This document shows, one piece after another, positions 24,504 through 33,740 of a stretch of 64,000 nt of DNA; position 1 is the first letter of the stretch, and each line of letters begins with the position of its first letter. The notes under the pieces are model-generated. The model saw nothing but the letters and a program-made list of their open reading frames with translations. It ran no database searches and was not told where the DNA came from. The position numbers and the translations under genes were made by a program. Source of the stretch: Azoarcus sp. DD4 (GTDB taxonomy: Bacteria > Pseudomonadota > Gammaproteobacteria > Burkholderiales > Rhodocyclaceae); NCBI RefSeq assembly GCF_006496635.1, contig NZ_CP022958.1, positions 3,720,001 to 3,784,000 on the forward strand, written 5' to 3'.

Positions 24504-26498
24504 TTAACGGCCGATCGACAGCACTTCGTTGAACAGGGTCTGGGCGACGTTCATGACCTTGGCAGCGCTCTGGTAGGCCATCTGGTAACGCACCAGGTTG
24601 GCGGCCTCTTCGTCCAGATTCACGCCCGACAGCGCATCGCGCGCATCGGTGGCCTGAGTGAGGAGCGATTCCTGCGCGGTCTGGTTCACCTGGACTTCGC
24701 GGGTCTTGTTGCCGACCTGGGTGACCATCTGCGCGTAGACCGACTGGAAGGTGGCGGTCGCGGTGCCGCTGCTGCCGGCCAGCATCTGCTTGGACGTCTG
24801 CAGCGCACCGAGCGCCACCGCGTTGCGGTTGTCGGCCACGCCGGCGGCGGTCGGGGAAAAGCTCATCGACTCGCCATCCTCCCAGGCGCCGACCGCCTTG
24901 AACTCGAAGGAATAGTCGTTGGGGGCGACACCGTTGGTGATGCGGAAGCGCACCCCGGTGCTGTCGCTCGCCGGATCGTAGCTGCCGCCTGCGACCCAGG
25001 TGCCGGTGGCCGCGTCGTAGCGCTCGATGGTGCCGGACGAAGCGGTGAAGGTGTTGCCGGCGAAGCTCAGCGTGATCGGCGAGAAGTCGGCGGAGCCGTC
25101 GGCATTGGCGTCGATGCCGCCGATGGACATCGTCTTGACGTCCTGGATGCGGTCGGTCACCACGCCGGTATAGACGCCCGGTGCAACGCTCACCGGGTCG
25201 CCCGCGGCGATCTTGCGCGGGTCTGAGATGGCGACGTCGATGCTGTTGGCAGCGTAGCGGGTCGGCTGGATCAGCAGGCCGGTGGTCGGAAAATCCGCCG
25301 GCGGCGGAGTCGGGATGTCGATGTTGATGCCGCCGCCGGAATAGCTGCCGTCGAGCTGCTGCGTCAGCGGGATGGCGCTGCCGCCGACCGCCTTCATGGT
25401 GTAGGCGGCGCCGTCCCATTCCAGCAGGTAGTCGCTGGAAGTGAGCTGGGAGAAGTCCTCGATGGTGGCGGTGGCCGAGCTGATCGCCGGCTTCAGCGCG
25501 GGGTCGGGAATGCTGAAGAAGTCGCCGCCGAGCACGCCGTCGAGATCGACACCGAGATTGTGCTGGGCGTTGAAGGCCTCGGCGATGCCGACGGCGATCA
25601 GGCCGAGCGTGTTCTGCGCCACGTCCAGCGATTCGCTGCGGAAGGCGAGCAGGCCGCCGAGCGTGCCGCCGCTCACCAGGCTTTCCGGCAGCACGCTGGC
25701 CACACCGCTCTCGGAGATGATGGCGATGGCGTGGCGCTGCGGGTCGTTGGCGTCCTGCACCGCAGCCAGCTGGTTCACCGTGCCGCCCACCACCAGCCCC
25801 TGGCCGGAGCCGACGAAGACGCTCATCGAACCGTCGGTCTCGGTCACCGTGCTGACCTTGACCAGCTTGTTGAGCTCGGCGACGAGTTGCTCGCGCTGGT
25901 CGAGCAGGTCGTTGGCGGCAACGCTGGGGCCGGCCACCTGCGCCTGGGCGATGCGCTGGTTCATCTCGGCGATCGCGCTGGCGTACATGTTGATCTGCGA
26001 CACGGTGGAGACGATCTCGCCTTCCGTGCCTTCGCGGATCTCCGACAGCCGGGCGTCCATGGTCTGGAAGCGGGACACCATCGCTTCGGCCGACGAGATC
26101 AGCGCCTGGCGCGCCGCCACGCTGGTCGGATTGGAGGCCATCTCCTGCACGCCGGCAAAGAAGTCTTCCAGCACCGGCGAAAGGCCGGAGGTGGAATCGG
26201 CCAGCAGGTTGTTGATCTGGCTGATCTGGTCGTTGTAGGCGGTGAATTCGGACAGCCGGGCGCTGCTGGTGAGCACCTGGTTTTCGAGGTACTGGCTGTA
26301 CGAACGGGTGACCGAGGCAACCTGTGTGCCCTGGCCGAAGAAGCCGACGCCGGTGAATTGCGGCGTGTTGCTGCTCTGGATGACCGTCTGGCGGTGATAG
26401 CCCTCGACCCCGGCGTTGGTGATGTTGTGGCCGGTGGTGAGCAGTTGTGCCTGGGCGGCATTCAGACCGGTGAGTCCGATGTTCAGCAAGCCCGCCAT
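24504..26498 (-). CDS. flgK: Flagellar hook-associated protein FlgK (HAP1)
   Basis: 664 residues, longer than the 547 of Salmonella because of an enlarged central domain. The N-terminus LLNIGLTGLNAAQAQLLTTG with HNITNAGVEGYHRQ is canonical, as is the C-terminus VNLDEEAANLVRYQMAYQSA, AAKVMNVAQTLFNEVLSIGR. It caps the hook and starts the filament. A sigma-54 promoter lies 38 bp upstream, so flgKL can be expressed apart from the main flg operon. Confidence 0.96.
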   Translation of the reverse strand: MAGLLNIGLTGLNAAQAQLLTTGHNITNAGVEGYHRQTVIQSSNTPQFTGVGFFGQGTQVASVTRSYSQYLENQVLTSSARLSEFTAYNDQISQINNLLADSTSGLSPVLEDFFAGVQEMASNPTSVAARQALISSAEAMVSRFQTMDARLSEIREGTEGEIVSTVSQINMYASAIAEMNQRIAQAQVAGPSVAANDLLDQREQLVAELNKLVKVSTVTETDGSMSVFVGSGQGLVVGGTVNQLAAVQDANDPQRHAIAIISESGVASVLPESLVSGGTLGGLLAFRSESLDVAQNTLGLIAVGIAEAFNAQHNLGVDLDGVLGGDFFSIPDPALKPAISSATATIEDFSQLTSSDYLLEWDGAAYTMKAVGGSAIPLTQQLDGSYSGGGINIDIPTPPPADFPTTGLLIQPTRYAANSIDVAISDPRKIAAGDPVSVAPGVYTGVVTDRIQDVKTMSIGGIDANADGSADFSPITLSFAGNTFTASSGTIERYDAATGTWVAGGSYDPASDSTGVRFRITNGVAPNDYSFEFKAVGAWEDGESMSFSPTAAGVADNRNAVALGALQTSKQMLAGSSGTATATFQSVYAQMVTQVGNKTREVQVNQTAQESLLTQATDARDALSGVNLDEEAANLVRYQMAYQSAAKVMNVAQTLFNEVLSIGR

Positions 26499-26535
26499 GA
26501 TGTATCCCCTGATTCGCTACGTTCCAACCTGACAC

Positions 26536-26551
26536 TGCAAGATGCTTGCCA
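26536..26551 (-). promoter_or_regulatory. Sigma-54 promoter for flgK
   Basis: On the minus strand the sequence TGGCAAGCATCTTGCA has GG and GC ten bases apart and matches TGGCAC-N5-TTGCA at all but one position. It lies in the 104-bp gap between flgJ and flgK, 38 bp before the flgK ATG. Confidence 0.72.
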
Positions 26552-26602
26552 GGTCAAAACCGGCAAAATCGGCCGCCTGCCGGCAGCCCGCGCGGAGCGG
26601 CC

Positions 26603-27673
26603 TCAGCCCGACAGCGCGCTGCGCAGGGTATTGCCGGCGATGATGCGGGTGAGCTTGTCGGCGTACATCGGATCGGTGGCGTAGCCAGCCTGCTGCAGGC
26701 CGCGGGCGAAGCCGGTGGCGCTGGTCTGGCCCATCACGTCGGAATAGCGCGCGCTGGTCGACAGCAGCCGGGCGTAGTCTTGGAAGGCCTCGGCATAGGA
26801 GCCGTAGCTGCGGAAGCGCGCCTGCTCGGTGTAGGCGTTGCCGCCGCTGTACTCCGTGACCTTGCGCGTCACCGTGTCGCCGCTCCAGCTGGAGCCGGCC
26901 TTGATGTTGAAGAGGTTGTAGCTCGAACGGCCGTCGGCATGGCGCAGCACCTTGTCGCCCCAGCCGGTTTCGAGCGCCGCCTGCGCCACCATGAACTGGG
27001 CCGGAATGCCGGTCTGGCGGCTGGCGGCCTGCGCATGCGGCCACACCGCGTTGACGAACTCGCGCACATCGTCGGCCACCTTGCCGTCTGCCGCCGCCGC
27101 ACCGGCTTCGGCCGCCGTCGCCGCCGTACTGGTGTTGCGTGCCGCACGCACCGCGCTTTCCAGCCGGGTGATGAGCGCGCCGATGCTGTCGCCGCCATCC
27201 TCGGCCGTGCCGGCAGCGGCAGCGATGGCCTGCGCCTGGCGCATCAGCGCGGCAGGATTTGCCGCCTGGCGGACGACGTTGGAAATGTCGAAGCCCTTGG
27301 CTTCGCCGCCGTTCGCCAGCGCGAACGCCTCGCCCGTCGCGGACGGCTCGGCGCCCTTGCCGTTGATGCCGCCCAACTGGCGGAACAGTGCCTCGCTCAT
27401 GCCGTTATTGCGGCTGTGCGCCATGTTGAGCGCGAGCTGCTGGTCGAGCAGCGACTGGTAGCTCTTGGTCTGCTCGTTGTCGAAAAGGCTGGAGCCTGGC
27501 GTCGCCTGGCGCATCGCCTTGAGCGCCATCTGCAGGAACAGCGCCTCGAACTGCTTGGAAGCGGCGCGCAGGGTTTCCGGTGAATCCGGGCTGTTGCGCG
27601 CAAGCCGCTTGAGATCGCCGAGCGAATTCGGATCGAGCGCGTTGAGCTGGAAGCCGGTGTTCGCTGCGGCCAT
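26603..27673 (-). CDS. flgJ: Flagellar rod-cap/peptidoglycan hydrolase FlgJ
   Basis: 356 residues, the two-domain form. The N-terminal rod-cap domain (about 30-110) has AASKQFEALFLQMALKAMRQ. A variable Ala-rich linker leads to a C-terminal glucosaminidase domain (about 205-355) with PAQFMVAQAALETGWGDKVL, including the catalytic Glu, and YNLFNIKAGSSWSGDTVTRK. It opens the cell wall for the growing rod. The start is 1 bp after the flgI stop. Confidence 0.95.
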   Translation of the reverse strand: MAAANTGFQLNALDPNSLGDLKRLARNSPDSPETLRAASKQFEALFLQMALKAMRQATPGSSLFDNEQTKSYQSLLDQQLALNMAHSRNNGMSEALFRQLGGINGKGAEPSATGEAFALANGGEAKGFDISNVVRQAANPAALMRQAQAIAAAAGTAEDGGDSIGALITRLESAVRAARNTSTAATAAEAGAAAADGKVADDVREFVNAVWPHAQAASRQTGIPAQFMVAQAALETGWGDKVLRHADGRSSYNLFNIKAGSSWSGDTVTRKVTEYSGGNAYTEQARFRSYGSYAEAFQDYARLLSTSARYSDVMGQTSATGFARGLQQAGYATDPMYADKLTRIIAGNTLRSALSG

Positions 27674-27674
27674 T

Positions 27675-28787
27675 TCAGATCACCTCCAGCTCCGCGCGCA
27701 GCGCGCCGGCGGCCTTCATCGCCTGCAGGATGCTGACGAGATCCATGGGCTTGGCGCCGAGTGTGTTGAGCGCCTTCACCACGTCGGCGAGATTGGCGCC
27801 GGCCTTGACGTTGAACAGCGTGCCGGCGCCCTGGTCGATGTTCACCTGGCCGCTCTGCGTCACCACCGTCTGCCCGCCGGACAAGGGCGCCGGCTGGCTG
27901 ACGCGGGTATCGGTATTGACCGTCACCGTGAGGTTGCCGTGGGCGACCGCGCAGTTCTGCACGGTGACGCGCTGGTTCATCACCACCGAGCCGGTTCGCG
28001 AATTGACGATGACCTTGGCTGCCTGCTGCACCGGCGTCACTTCGAGATTTTCGAGCTGGCCGAGGAAGGCGACGCGGGCGGAGGAATCCGCCGGCGCCCT
28101 CACCTTGATGCTGCGGCCGTCGAGCGCTTCCGCCGTGCCGTAGCCGGCCGACTGGTTGATCGCATCGACCACCCGGCGGGCGGTGCCGAAGTCGGTGTCG
28201 TTGAGCTCGAACAGCACGTGATCGCCCTGCCCCAGCATGGTCGGCACCGCGCGTTCCACGGTGGCGCCGCCGGGAATGCGGCCGGCCGACAGGTGGTTGA
28301 TGGTCTGCGAGGCGCCGCCGCCCGACGCACCGGCGCCGCCCACCACCATGTTGCCCTGGGCGATGGCGTAGATCTGGCCGTCGGCGCCTTTCAGCGGCGT
28401 CATCACCAGGGTGCCGCCGCGCAGGCTCTTGGCATTGCCCATCGACGACACGGTGACGTCCAGCCCCTGCCCCGGCCGCGCAAAGGGCGGCAAGGTGGCG
28501 GTCACCATCACCGCGGCGACGTTCTTCAGCTGCAGGTTGGTGCCGGGCGGCAGGGTCACGCCCATGTTGCCGAGCATGTTGATGACGCTCTGCACGGTGA
28601 AGGGCGTCTGCGTGGTCTGGTCGCCGCTGCCGTCCAGGCCGACCACCAGGCCGTAACCGACGAGCTGGTTGTCGCGCACGCCGGCGACCGAGGCGAGATC
28701 CTTGATGCGCTCGGCGCTCGCGGGCATCGCCAGCGCCACACCGGCGGCAGCGAGCAGGGCGAAGAGGAAGTGGGCCGGGCGTTTCAT
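27675..28787 (-). CDS. flgI: Flagellar P-ring protein FlgI
   Basis: 370 residues with a Sec signal peptide (about 1-25, ending MPASAE). The mature protein starts RIKDLASVAGVRDNQLVGYG, and contains TPFTVQSVINMLGNMGVTLP and VVVNSRTGSVVMNQRVTVQN-like stretches (here VIVNSRTGSVVMNQRVTV). It forms the periplasmic bushing around the rod. It lies 20 bp after flgH. Confidence 0.97.
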   Translation of the reverse strand: MKRPAHFLFALLAAAGVALAMPASAERIKDLASVAGVRDNQLVGYGLVVGLDGSGDQTTQTPFTVQSVINMLGNMGVTLPPGTNLQLKNVAAVMVTATLPPFARPGQGLDVTVSSMGNAKSLRGGTLVMTPLKGADGQIYAIAQGNMVVGGAGASGGGASQTINHLSAGRIPGGATVERAVPTMLGQGDHVLFELNDTDFGTARRVVDAINQSAGYGTAEALDGRSIKVRAPADSSARVAFLGQLENLEVTPVQQAAKVIVNSRTGSVVMNQRVTVQNCAVAHGNLTVTVNTDTRVSQPAPLSGGQTVVTQSGQVNIDQGAGTLFNVKAGANLADVVKALNTLGAKPMDLVSILQAMKAAGALRAELEVI

Positions 28788-28807
28788 GCGGGACTCCGTG
28801 TTGCGGT

Positions 28808-29485
28808 TCAGAACGGCGCGATGGCGACGAAGAAGCGCTGCAGCCAGCCCATGGTGTTGGATTCGTCGATGAAGCCGCTGCCGCGGTATTCGATGCGGGC
28901 GTCGGCCACCTGGGTGGATTGCACCGTGTTGGCGGCGGTCACCGTGGTCGGATTGATCACGCCGGAAAAGCGGATGAATTCGTTGCCCTGGTTGATCGCC
29001 ACCATCTTCTCGCCCGACACCAGCAGGTTGCCGTTGGGATAGACGTCGATCACCGTCACCGAGATCGTGCCGTTGAAGACGTTGTTGGCCGCCGCGGCGC
29101 CCTCGCCGGCGAAATCGGAATCCATGCCGACGTCGGCCTGCAGGCCGTTGAGCTTGGCGTTGGCGATCGAGGCGATGTTGGGCGCGGTCAGGCTGATGCC
29201 GCCGCTGACGTTGGAACCGCGCGTGGCCGAGGCGTTGGCGCTCTTCTGCGCGGTATTCCGTTCGACCAGGTTGATGGTGATGATGTCGCCGACGTTGCGC
29301 GCGCGACGATCCTCGAACAGCGGCCGTACCTGCGCCTGCTGATAGATGCTGCCGGTCGCCGGGACCGCCTGCGGCCGCATTTCCGGCCGCATGCTGGAGG
29401 GCTGGTGGATGGCGGTGGGCGGCGTCGAATACACCGACGCGCAGCCGCTCAGCACCACTGCGGCGAGGATGGCGATGGCTTTCAT
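28808..29485 (-). CDS. flgH: Flagellar L-ring lipoprotein FlgH
   Basis: 225 residues. The lipobox is VVLSGC (Cys15). Family motifs are GSIYQQAQVRPLFEDRRARN, VGDIITINLVERNTAQKSAN and PNGNLLVSGEKMVAINQGNE. The start at 29485 is preferred over the ORF's upstream ATG at 29512 because it gives a clean signal peptide. It forms the outer-membrane L-ring and follows flgG by 37 bp. Confidence 0.96.
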   Translation of the reverse strand: MKAIAILAAVVLSGCASVYSTPPTAIHQPSSMRPEMRPQAVPATGSIYQQAQVRPLFEDRRARNVGDIITINLVERNTAQKSANASATRGSNVSGGISLTAPNIASIANAKLNGLQADVGMDSDFAGEGAAAANNVFNGTISVTVIDVYPNGNLLVSGEKMVAINQGNEFIRFSGVINPTTVTAANTVQSTQVADARIEYRGSGFIDESNTMGWLQRFFVAIAPF

Positions 29486-29522
29486 GGCGGGCCTCTCGGT
29501 ACGGACCATCACGGCGGACTGC

Positions 29523-30305
29523 TTACAGTTGCGTCAGACGGCCGAGCATCGAGTCGGAGGTCTGGATGGCGCGCGAATTCATCTCGTAGGCGCGCTGGGT
29601 GACGATCATGTTCACCAGTTCCTCCGCGACGTTCACGTTGGAAGTTTCGACATAGCCCTGGTTGAGCACGCCGGTGCCGTTGGTACCCGGCTGGTTGGGC
29701 GTGGCGACGCCGCTGGAGGCGCTTTCCAGGAACAGGTTTTCGCCGGCGCTCTGCAGGCCGCCCGGATTGACGAAGGTGGCGAGCTGGATCGCGCCGATCT
29801 GGGTCGGCGTAGTCTGCCCCGCCTGCAGCACGCTGACGGTGCCGTCCTTGGCGATGGTGACGGTGAGCGTGTCGGCCGGGACATTGAGGTTGTCGGCCAG
29901 CGGGTAGCCGCTGGCGGTGACCACGTTGCCCTGGTTGTCGAGCTGGAAAGCGCCGTCACGGGTGTAGGCGGTGGTGCCGTCGGGCAACGCGATCTGGAAG
30001 AAGCCGTTGCCCTGGATGGCGATGTCGAGCGAGCCGCCGGTCTGCTGCAGGTTGCCCTGGGTGAAGATGCGCTCGGTGGCGACCGGCCGCACGCCGGTAC
30101 CGATCTGCAGGCCGGAGCCGACCTGGGTCTGCTGGGTGGACTGCGCACCCGGCTGCCGCATGGTCTGGTAGAGCAGATCCTCGAACACCGCACGCTGACG
30201 CTTGAAGCCGTTGGTCGAGACGTTGGCGAGGTTGTTGGAGATCACGTCCAGCGATGTTTGCTGGGCATCCAGCCCGGTACGGGCGGTCCACAGGGAGCGG
30301 ATCAT
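29523..30305 (-). CDS. flgG: Flagellar distal-rod protein FlgG
   Basis: 260 residues, exactly the family length. The N-terminus MIRSLWTARTGLDAQQTSLD and VISNNLANVSTNGFKRQRAV and the C-terminus VNVAEELVNMIVTQRAYEMN, SDSMLGRLTQL are the hallmarks. It builds the distal rod. The 138-bp gap from flgF holds a degenerate sigma-54-like site, suggesting some independent expression. Confidence 0.97.
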   Translation of the reverse strand: MIRSLWTARTGLDAQQTSLDVISNNLANVSTNGFKRQRAVFEDLLYQTMRQPGAQSTQQTQVGSGLQIGTGVRPVATERIFTQGNLQQTGGSLDIAIQGNGFFQIALPDGTTAYTRDGAFQLDNQGNVVTASGYPLADNLNVPADTLTVTIAKDGTVSVLQAGQTTPTQIGAIQLATFVNPGGLQSAGENLFLESASSGVATPNQPGTNGTGVLNQGYVETSNVNVAEELVNMIVTQRAYEMNSRAIQTSDSMLGRLTQL

Positions 30306-30414
30306 GATGATTCCTTCTTTGCTTGGCCGGCGGCGGAGATCGTCGCGCGGTGGTCGGGTAGCCTGGTTGCCAGTCTAGGCCGGCAAGGCTGCCGGCCATC
30401 CTGCGATTAACTAG

Positions 30415-30429
30415 GCAAAAACCATGCTA
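30415..30429 (-). promoter_or_regulatory. Degenerate sigma-54-like site before flgG
   Basis: On the minus strand TAGCATGGTTTTTGC fits TGGCAT-N5-TTGC with the first G of the near-invariant -24 GG replaced by A; the 10-base spacing is kept. It sits in the longest gap of the flg operon. A GC-rich inverted repeat (GGCCGGCAGCCTTGCCGGCC on the minus strand) follows. May be weak or inactive. Confidence 0.35.
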
Positions 30430-30443
30430 ATCCGCGGCGGGGA

Positions 30444-31184
30444 TCAGCTCAGCGACAGCACCTGGGCGGCGGCGCGGTCGTTCTGCTCGGCGGTCTGCAG
30501 CATGCGGGTTTGCATCTCGAACTGGCGCGCGAGCGAGATCATGGTGACCATCTGGTCGACCACGTTCACATTGCTGCCCTCGAGGTAGCCGCCGGCAACT
30601 TTTACCGCCTCGTCGGCAGGCTGTGCCGCGCCGTCCGTGCTGCGGAACAGGCCGTCCTCGCCGCGCACCAGCGAGGCTTCCGGCGGATTGACGAGCTTGA
30701 GCCGGTCGACCACGTTCACCACGTTCTGCTGGCCCGCCTGCAGCGACGAGATGGTGCCGTCGGCGCCGACCACGATCTCGGTATCCGGCGGCAGCGTCAC
30801 CGGGCCGCCGCTGGCACCGAGCACCGGCAGGCCGCTGCGGGTCTGCAGCACGCCGTTGGCGCTCACCTCCAGGCTGCCGTCGCGGGTATAGGCCTCGGTG
30901 CCGTCGGGCATCTGCACCGTCAGCCAGCCCTTGCCCTCCACCGCGACGTCGTACTGACGGCCGGTGAATTGCAGCGGGCCGGCGCTGTAGTCGGTGGCGA
31001 CGCTGGCATCCACCGTGAACGCGCGGGTGTGCAGCGCCTGGGTCTGGACCTCGACCGCGCGTAGCTTGTGCATTTCGGTGCGAAAGCCGGTGGAGGTGGC
31101 GTTGGCGAGGTTGTGGGATACGGCGGCCTGCTGGTCCAGCGTGCCCTTGGCCCCGGTCATCGCGGTGTAGATCAGGCGATCCAT
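30444..31184 (-). CDS. flgF: Flagellar proximal-rod protein FlgF
   Basis: 246 residues. The N-terminus MDRLIYTAMTGAKGTLDQQA followed by VSHNLANATSTGFRTE and the C-terminus VNVVDQMVTMISLARQFEMQ, LQTAEQNDRAAAQVLSLS fit FlgF of rod-hook proteins. It joins the proximal rod between FlgC and FlgG. It is 25 bp after flgE. Confidence 0.95.
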   Translation of the reverse strand: MDRLIYTAMTGAKGTLDQQAAVSHNLANATSTGFRTEMHKLRAVEVQTQALHTRAFTVDASVATDYSAGPLQFTGRQYDVAVEGKGWLTVQMPDGTEAYTRDGSLEVSANGVLQTRSGLPVLGASGGPVTLPPDTEIVVGADGTISSLQAGQQNVVNVVDRLKLVNPPEASLVRGEDGLFRSTDGAAQPADEAVKVAGGYLEGSNVNVVDQMVTMISLARQFEMQTRMLQTAEQNDRAAAQVLSLS

Positions 31185-31209
31185 GTCGCTCTCCTTCCGG
31201 TTTCAGCGC

Positions 31210-32547
31210 TTAGCGCAGGTTCACCAGCGTCTGCAGGATCTGGTCCTGCGTGCGGATCGACTGCGCATTGGCCTGGTAGTTACGCTGCTGCACGATCATC
31301 GCCACCAGTTCCTGGGTGAGATCGACGTTGGATTCCTCGATCTGGCCGGCGGTCACGGTACCGAGCACGCCAGTGCCGGGCGCGCCGACGGTCGGCTGGC
31401 CGGATTCGAAGGATTCCGCCCACAGGTTGTCGCCGAGCGAGGTCAGCCCCTGCGGGCTGGAGAAGTTGGCCAGCGCCAGCAGCCCGATGTCCTTGACCTG
31501 GCCATTGGAGAAGGTGCCCTGCACCACGCCGGTGGAGCTGACCGATACGCCGGTGAGCCGACCGGTGGTGTAGCCGTCCTGGCGCGGCGAGGTGGTCACG
31601 CCGGAATCGGTGTTCCACTGGGTGGACTTGGTAAGGTCCAGCGAAAAGGTGAGGTCGTCGGCACCGGTACCGAGCTCGGCGGCGGTGCGCGTCACCGAAA
31701 AGATGCCGTTATTGGCGATGCTGGTGTCGGGCACGCCGAACGAAGTAAAGCTGATGGTGCCAAGATTCTCCAGCGGTACGCCGGTGGAGATCGAGGGATC
31801 GGTCGGATCCGGCACCACGTCGTTGGAGAGCCGTCCGTACACCGACCAGGTGTTGGGCGACACGCCGGCGACGTCCGGGTCGCGGACCAAGTAGAGGTTC
31901 ATCAGCGAGGCGTTGCCCAAGCTGTCGTACACCGTCATCGAGGTGGTGTAGTTGTAGCTCTCGACCGGGATCGAAGTGTTGTTCAGGAAATTGTTGATGT
32001 CGCTGCCCACCGGGTCCTGGTCGAGCGGGTTCTTCACGCTCGAATCGAGGTTCACGCCCAGCGAGGCCTCGCCGGTCTCGCGCGGGTTGATGTTGGTGGT
32101 GTCGATATAGAGCGCTGAGGCTTCGCCCGAGAACACCGTCGGCGTCACCGAGTTGTCCACCGCCTGGAAGCCGGTGAGTTTATCGCCGCCGGCATTGACG
32201 ATGTTGCCGTTGCGGTCGATGTCGAACTGGCCGTTGCGCGAGTAGGCGACGGTGCCGTCGCTGCGCTGCACGCGGAAGAAGCCGTTGCCGTTGATCGCCA
32301 GGTCGAGCGGATTGTTGGTGGCGGTGAGGTTTCCCTGGGTGAAGGACTGTGCCACCGCCGCGACCTTGGCGCCGATGCCGACCTGCAGCGAGGACGTCCC
32401 GCCCGCCATGGCCGAGGCATACATGTCGGCAAAGATAGTGTTGCTGGACTTGAAGCCGACCGTACTGGCATTGGCGACGTTGTTGGAAATGACGTCGAGT
32501 GCCTTCGACGAGGAATTCAGCCCGCTCAAACCTTGCTGGAAAGCCAT
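31210..32547 (-). CDS. flgE: Flagellar hook protein FlgE
   Basis: 445 residues. The N-terminus reads MAFQQGLSGLNSSSKALDVI and NNVANASTVGFKSSNTIFAD, and the C-terminus ESNVDLTQELVAMIVQQRNY, TQDQILQTLVNLR. The central variable domain accounts for the length over the 403 of Salmonella. Main hook subunit. It follows flgD by 15 bp, as usual because FlgD caps hook assembly. Confidence 0.97.
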   Translation of the reverse strand: MAFQQGLSGLNSSSKALDVISNNVANASTVGFKSSNTIFADMYASAMAGGTSSLQVGIGAKVAAVAQSFTQGNLTATNNPLDLAINGNGFFRVQRSDGTVAYSRNGQFDIDRNGNIVNAGGDKLTGFQAVDNSVTPTVFSGEASALYIDTTNINPRETGEASLGVNLDSSVKNPLDQDPVGSDINNFLNNTSIPVESYNYTTSMTVYDSLGNASLMNLYLVRDPDVAGVSPNTWSVYGRLSNDVVPDPTDPSISTGVPLENLGTISFTSFGVPDTSIANNGIFSVTRTAAELGTGADDLTFSLDLTKSTQWNTDSGVTTSPRQDGYTTGRLTGVSVSSTGVVQGTFSNGQVKDIGLLALANFSSPQGLTSLGDNLWAESFESGQPTVGAPGTGVLGTVTAGQIEESNVDLTQELVAMIVQQRNYQANAQSIRTQDQILQTLVNLR

Positions 32548-32562
32548 GATCGCTGCTCCGGA

Positions 32563-33237
32563 TCAGAGAATCTGCTTGATGTCGCTCATTTTGAAGATGC
32601 CCAGATCGCCGACCTGCAGGTCGGTGCTGCTGGCGCCACGGATCACGCTGGTGACGGCGGCGAACTGCAGCGGCCGCGACACCACGGTCTTGTCGCCCTG
32701 GGTTGCGGTCACCGACACGCTATAGCTGCCGTTGGCAGCCTTGCTGCCGTCCGTGGTGGTGCCGTCCCACATGTAGTTCTGGCTGCCGGCCTCGACGTCG
32801 GACAGCTTCATCGATGCCACTTCGATGCCCGACGCGTCCTTGATCGACAACACCACCTCGTCCGCCGGGCCGTCGAGTTCGAAACCGCCGATGGCGCCGG
32901 CATCGGTCAGCGTGAGACCCTTGCCTTCGACCAGCACGCCACGCCCCACCAGCGCCGCGGCCTGCAGTCCTTCTGCCGAGGCCTGGGAGTCGAGCAACTG
33001 GCTCATCATCGAATTGAGCTTCTCGATGCCCTCGACGGTGGAGAGCTGAGCAAGCTGGGAGGTCAGCTCGGCGTTCTCCATCGGATTCATCGGGTCCTGG
33101 TTCCGCAGCTGGGTCGTGAGCAGGGTCAGGAACTGGTTCTTGCTCTGCTGTGTGGTACTGGTGGTGGTGGTGTCCTTGCGCGCCAGACTGGCGAGGATGT
33201 CCTGCGCGGTCTGCGTTGCGGATGTGACGGTGCTCAT
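32563..33237 (-). CDS. flgD: Flagellar hook-cap protein FlgD
   Basis: 224 residues. The N-terminal export region has KNQFLTLLTTQLRNQDPMNP followed by MENAELTSQLAQLSTVEGIE, the family signature. The C-terminal half has the FlgD Ig-like/tudor fold (ASGIEVASMKLSDVEAGSQN, YMWDGTTTDGSKAANGSY). It scaffolds hook polymerisation. It is 41 bp after flgC. Confidence 0.96.
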   Translation of the reverse strand: MSTVTSATQTAQDILASLARKDTTTTSTTQQSKNQFLTLLTTQLRNQDPMNPMENAELTSQLAQLSTVEGIEKLNSMMSQLLDSQASAEGLQAAALVGRGVLVEGKGLTLTDAGAIGGFELDGPADEVVLSIKDASGIEVASMKLSDVEAGSQNYMWDGTTTDGSKAANGSYSVSVTATQGDKTVVSRPLQFAAVTSVIRGASSTDLQVGDLGIFKMSDIKQIL

Positions 33238-33278
33238 TTTTTTCTCCTGCCGGCGGCGGCAACGGTTGCCGGTCGTGC

Positions 33279-33719
33279 TTATTGACCGATCTGCAAGGTC
33301 CGCTGCAGCAAGGTCTGTGCCGTGTTCATCACTTCGGCGTTGTTCTGGTAGGAGCGCGATGCCGAAATCATGTTCACCATCTCTTCCACGACATTCACGT
33401 TGGGCATCTCGACATAACCGTCGGCATTGGCTGCCGGGTTGTTCGGCTCGTAGACCAACCGCATCGGCGCAGCGCTTTCGACCACCTGGGTCACCTGCAC
33501 GCCGACCGAGGCCGACTCGCCATTGCCGCGCACGCCGCCGACCGGAGGCGTCGCCCCGACCGCCTTGGCGGCGAACACTACCTGCTTGGCGCGGTAAGGC
33601 TGGCCGTCCTCGGCGATGACGCTGTCCGCATTGGCGAGGTTGGACGCAGTGGTGTTGAGCCGCAGCGACTGCGCGTTGAGCGCCGAACCGGCGATCTGGA
33701 AAACGTTGAGCATGCTCAT
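33279..33719 (-). CDS. flgC: Flagellar proximal-rod protein FlgC
   Basis: 146 residues. The N-terminus MSMLNVFQIAGSALNAQSLR, LNTTASNLANADSV and the C-terminus PNVNVVEEMVNMISASRSYQ, NTAQTLLQRTLQIGQ fit FlgC. An alternative ATG two codons in (MLNV) is possible. It follows flgB by 21 bp. Confidence 0.96.
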   Translation of the reverse strand: MSMLNVFQIAGSALNAQSLRLNTTASNLANADSVIAEDGQPYRAKQVVFAAKAVGATPPVGGVRGNGESASVGVQVTQVVESAAPMRLVYEPNNPAANADGYVEMPNVNVVEEMVNMISASRSYQNNAEVMNTAQTLLQRTLQIGQ

Positions 33720-33740
33720 GGCCGCCTACTCCCGGATGTA

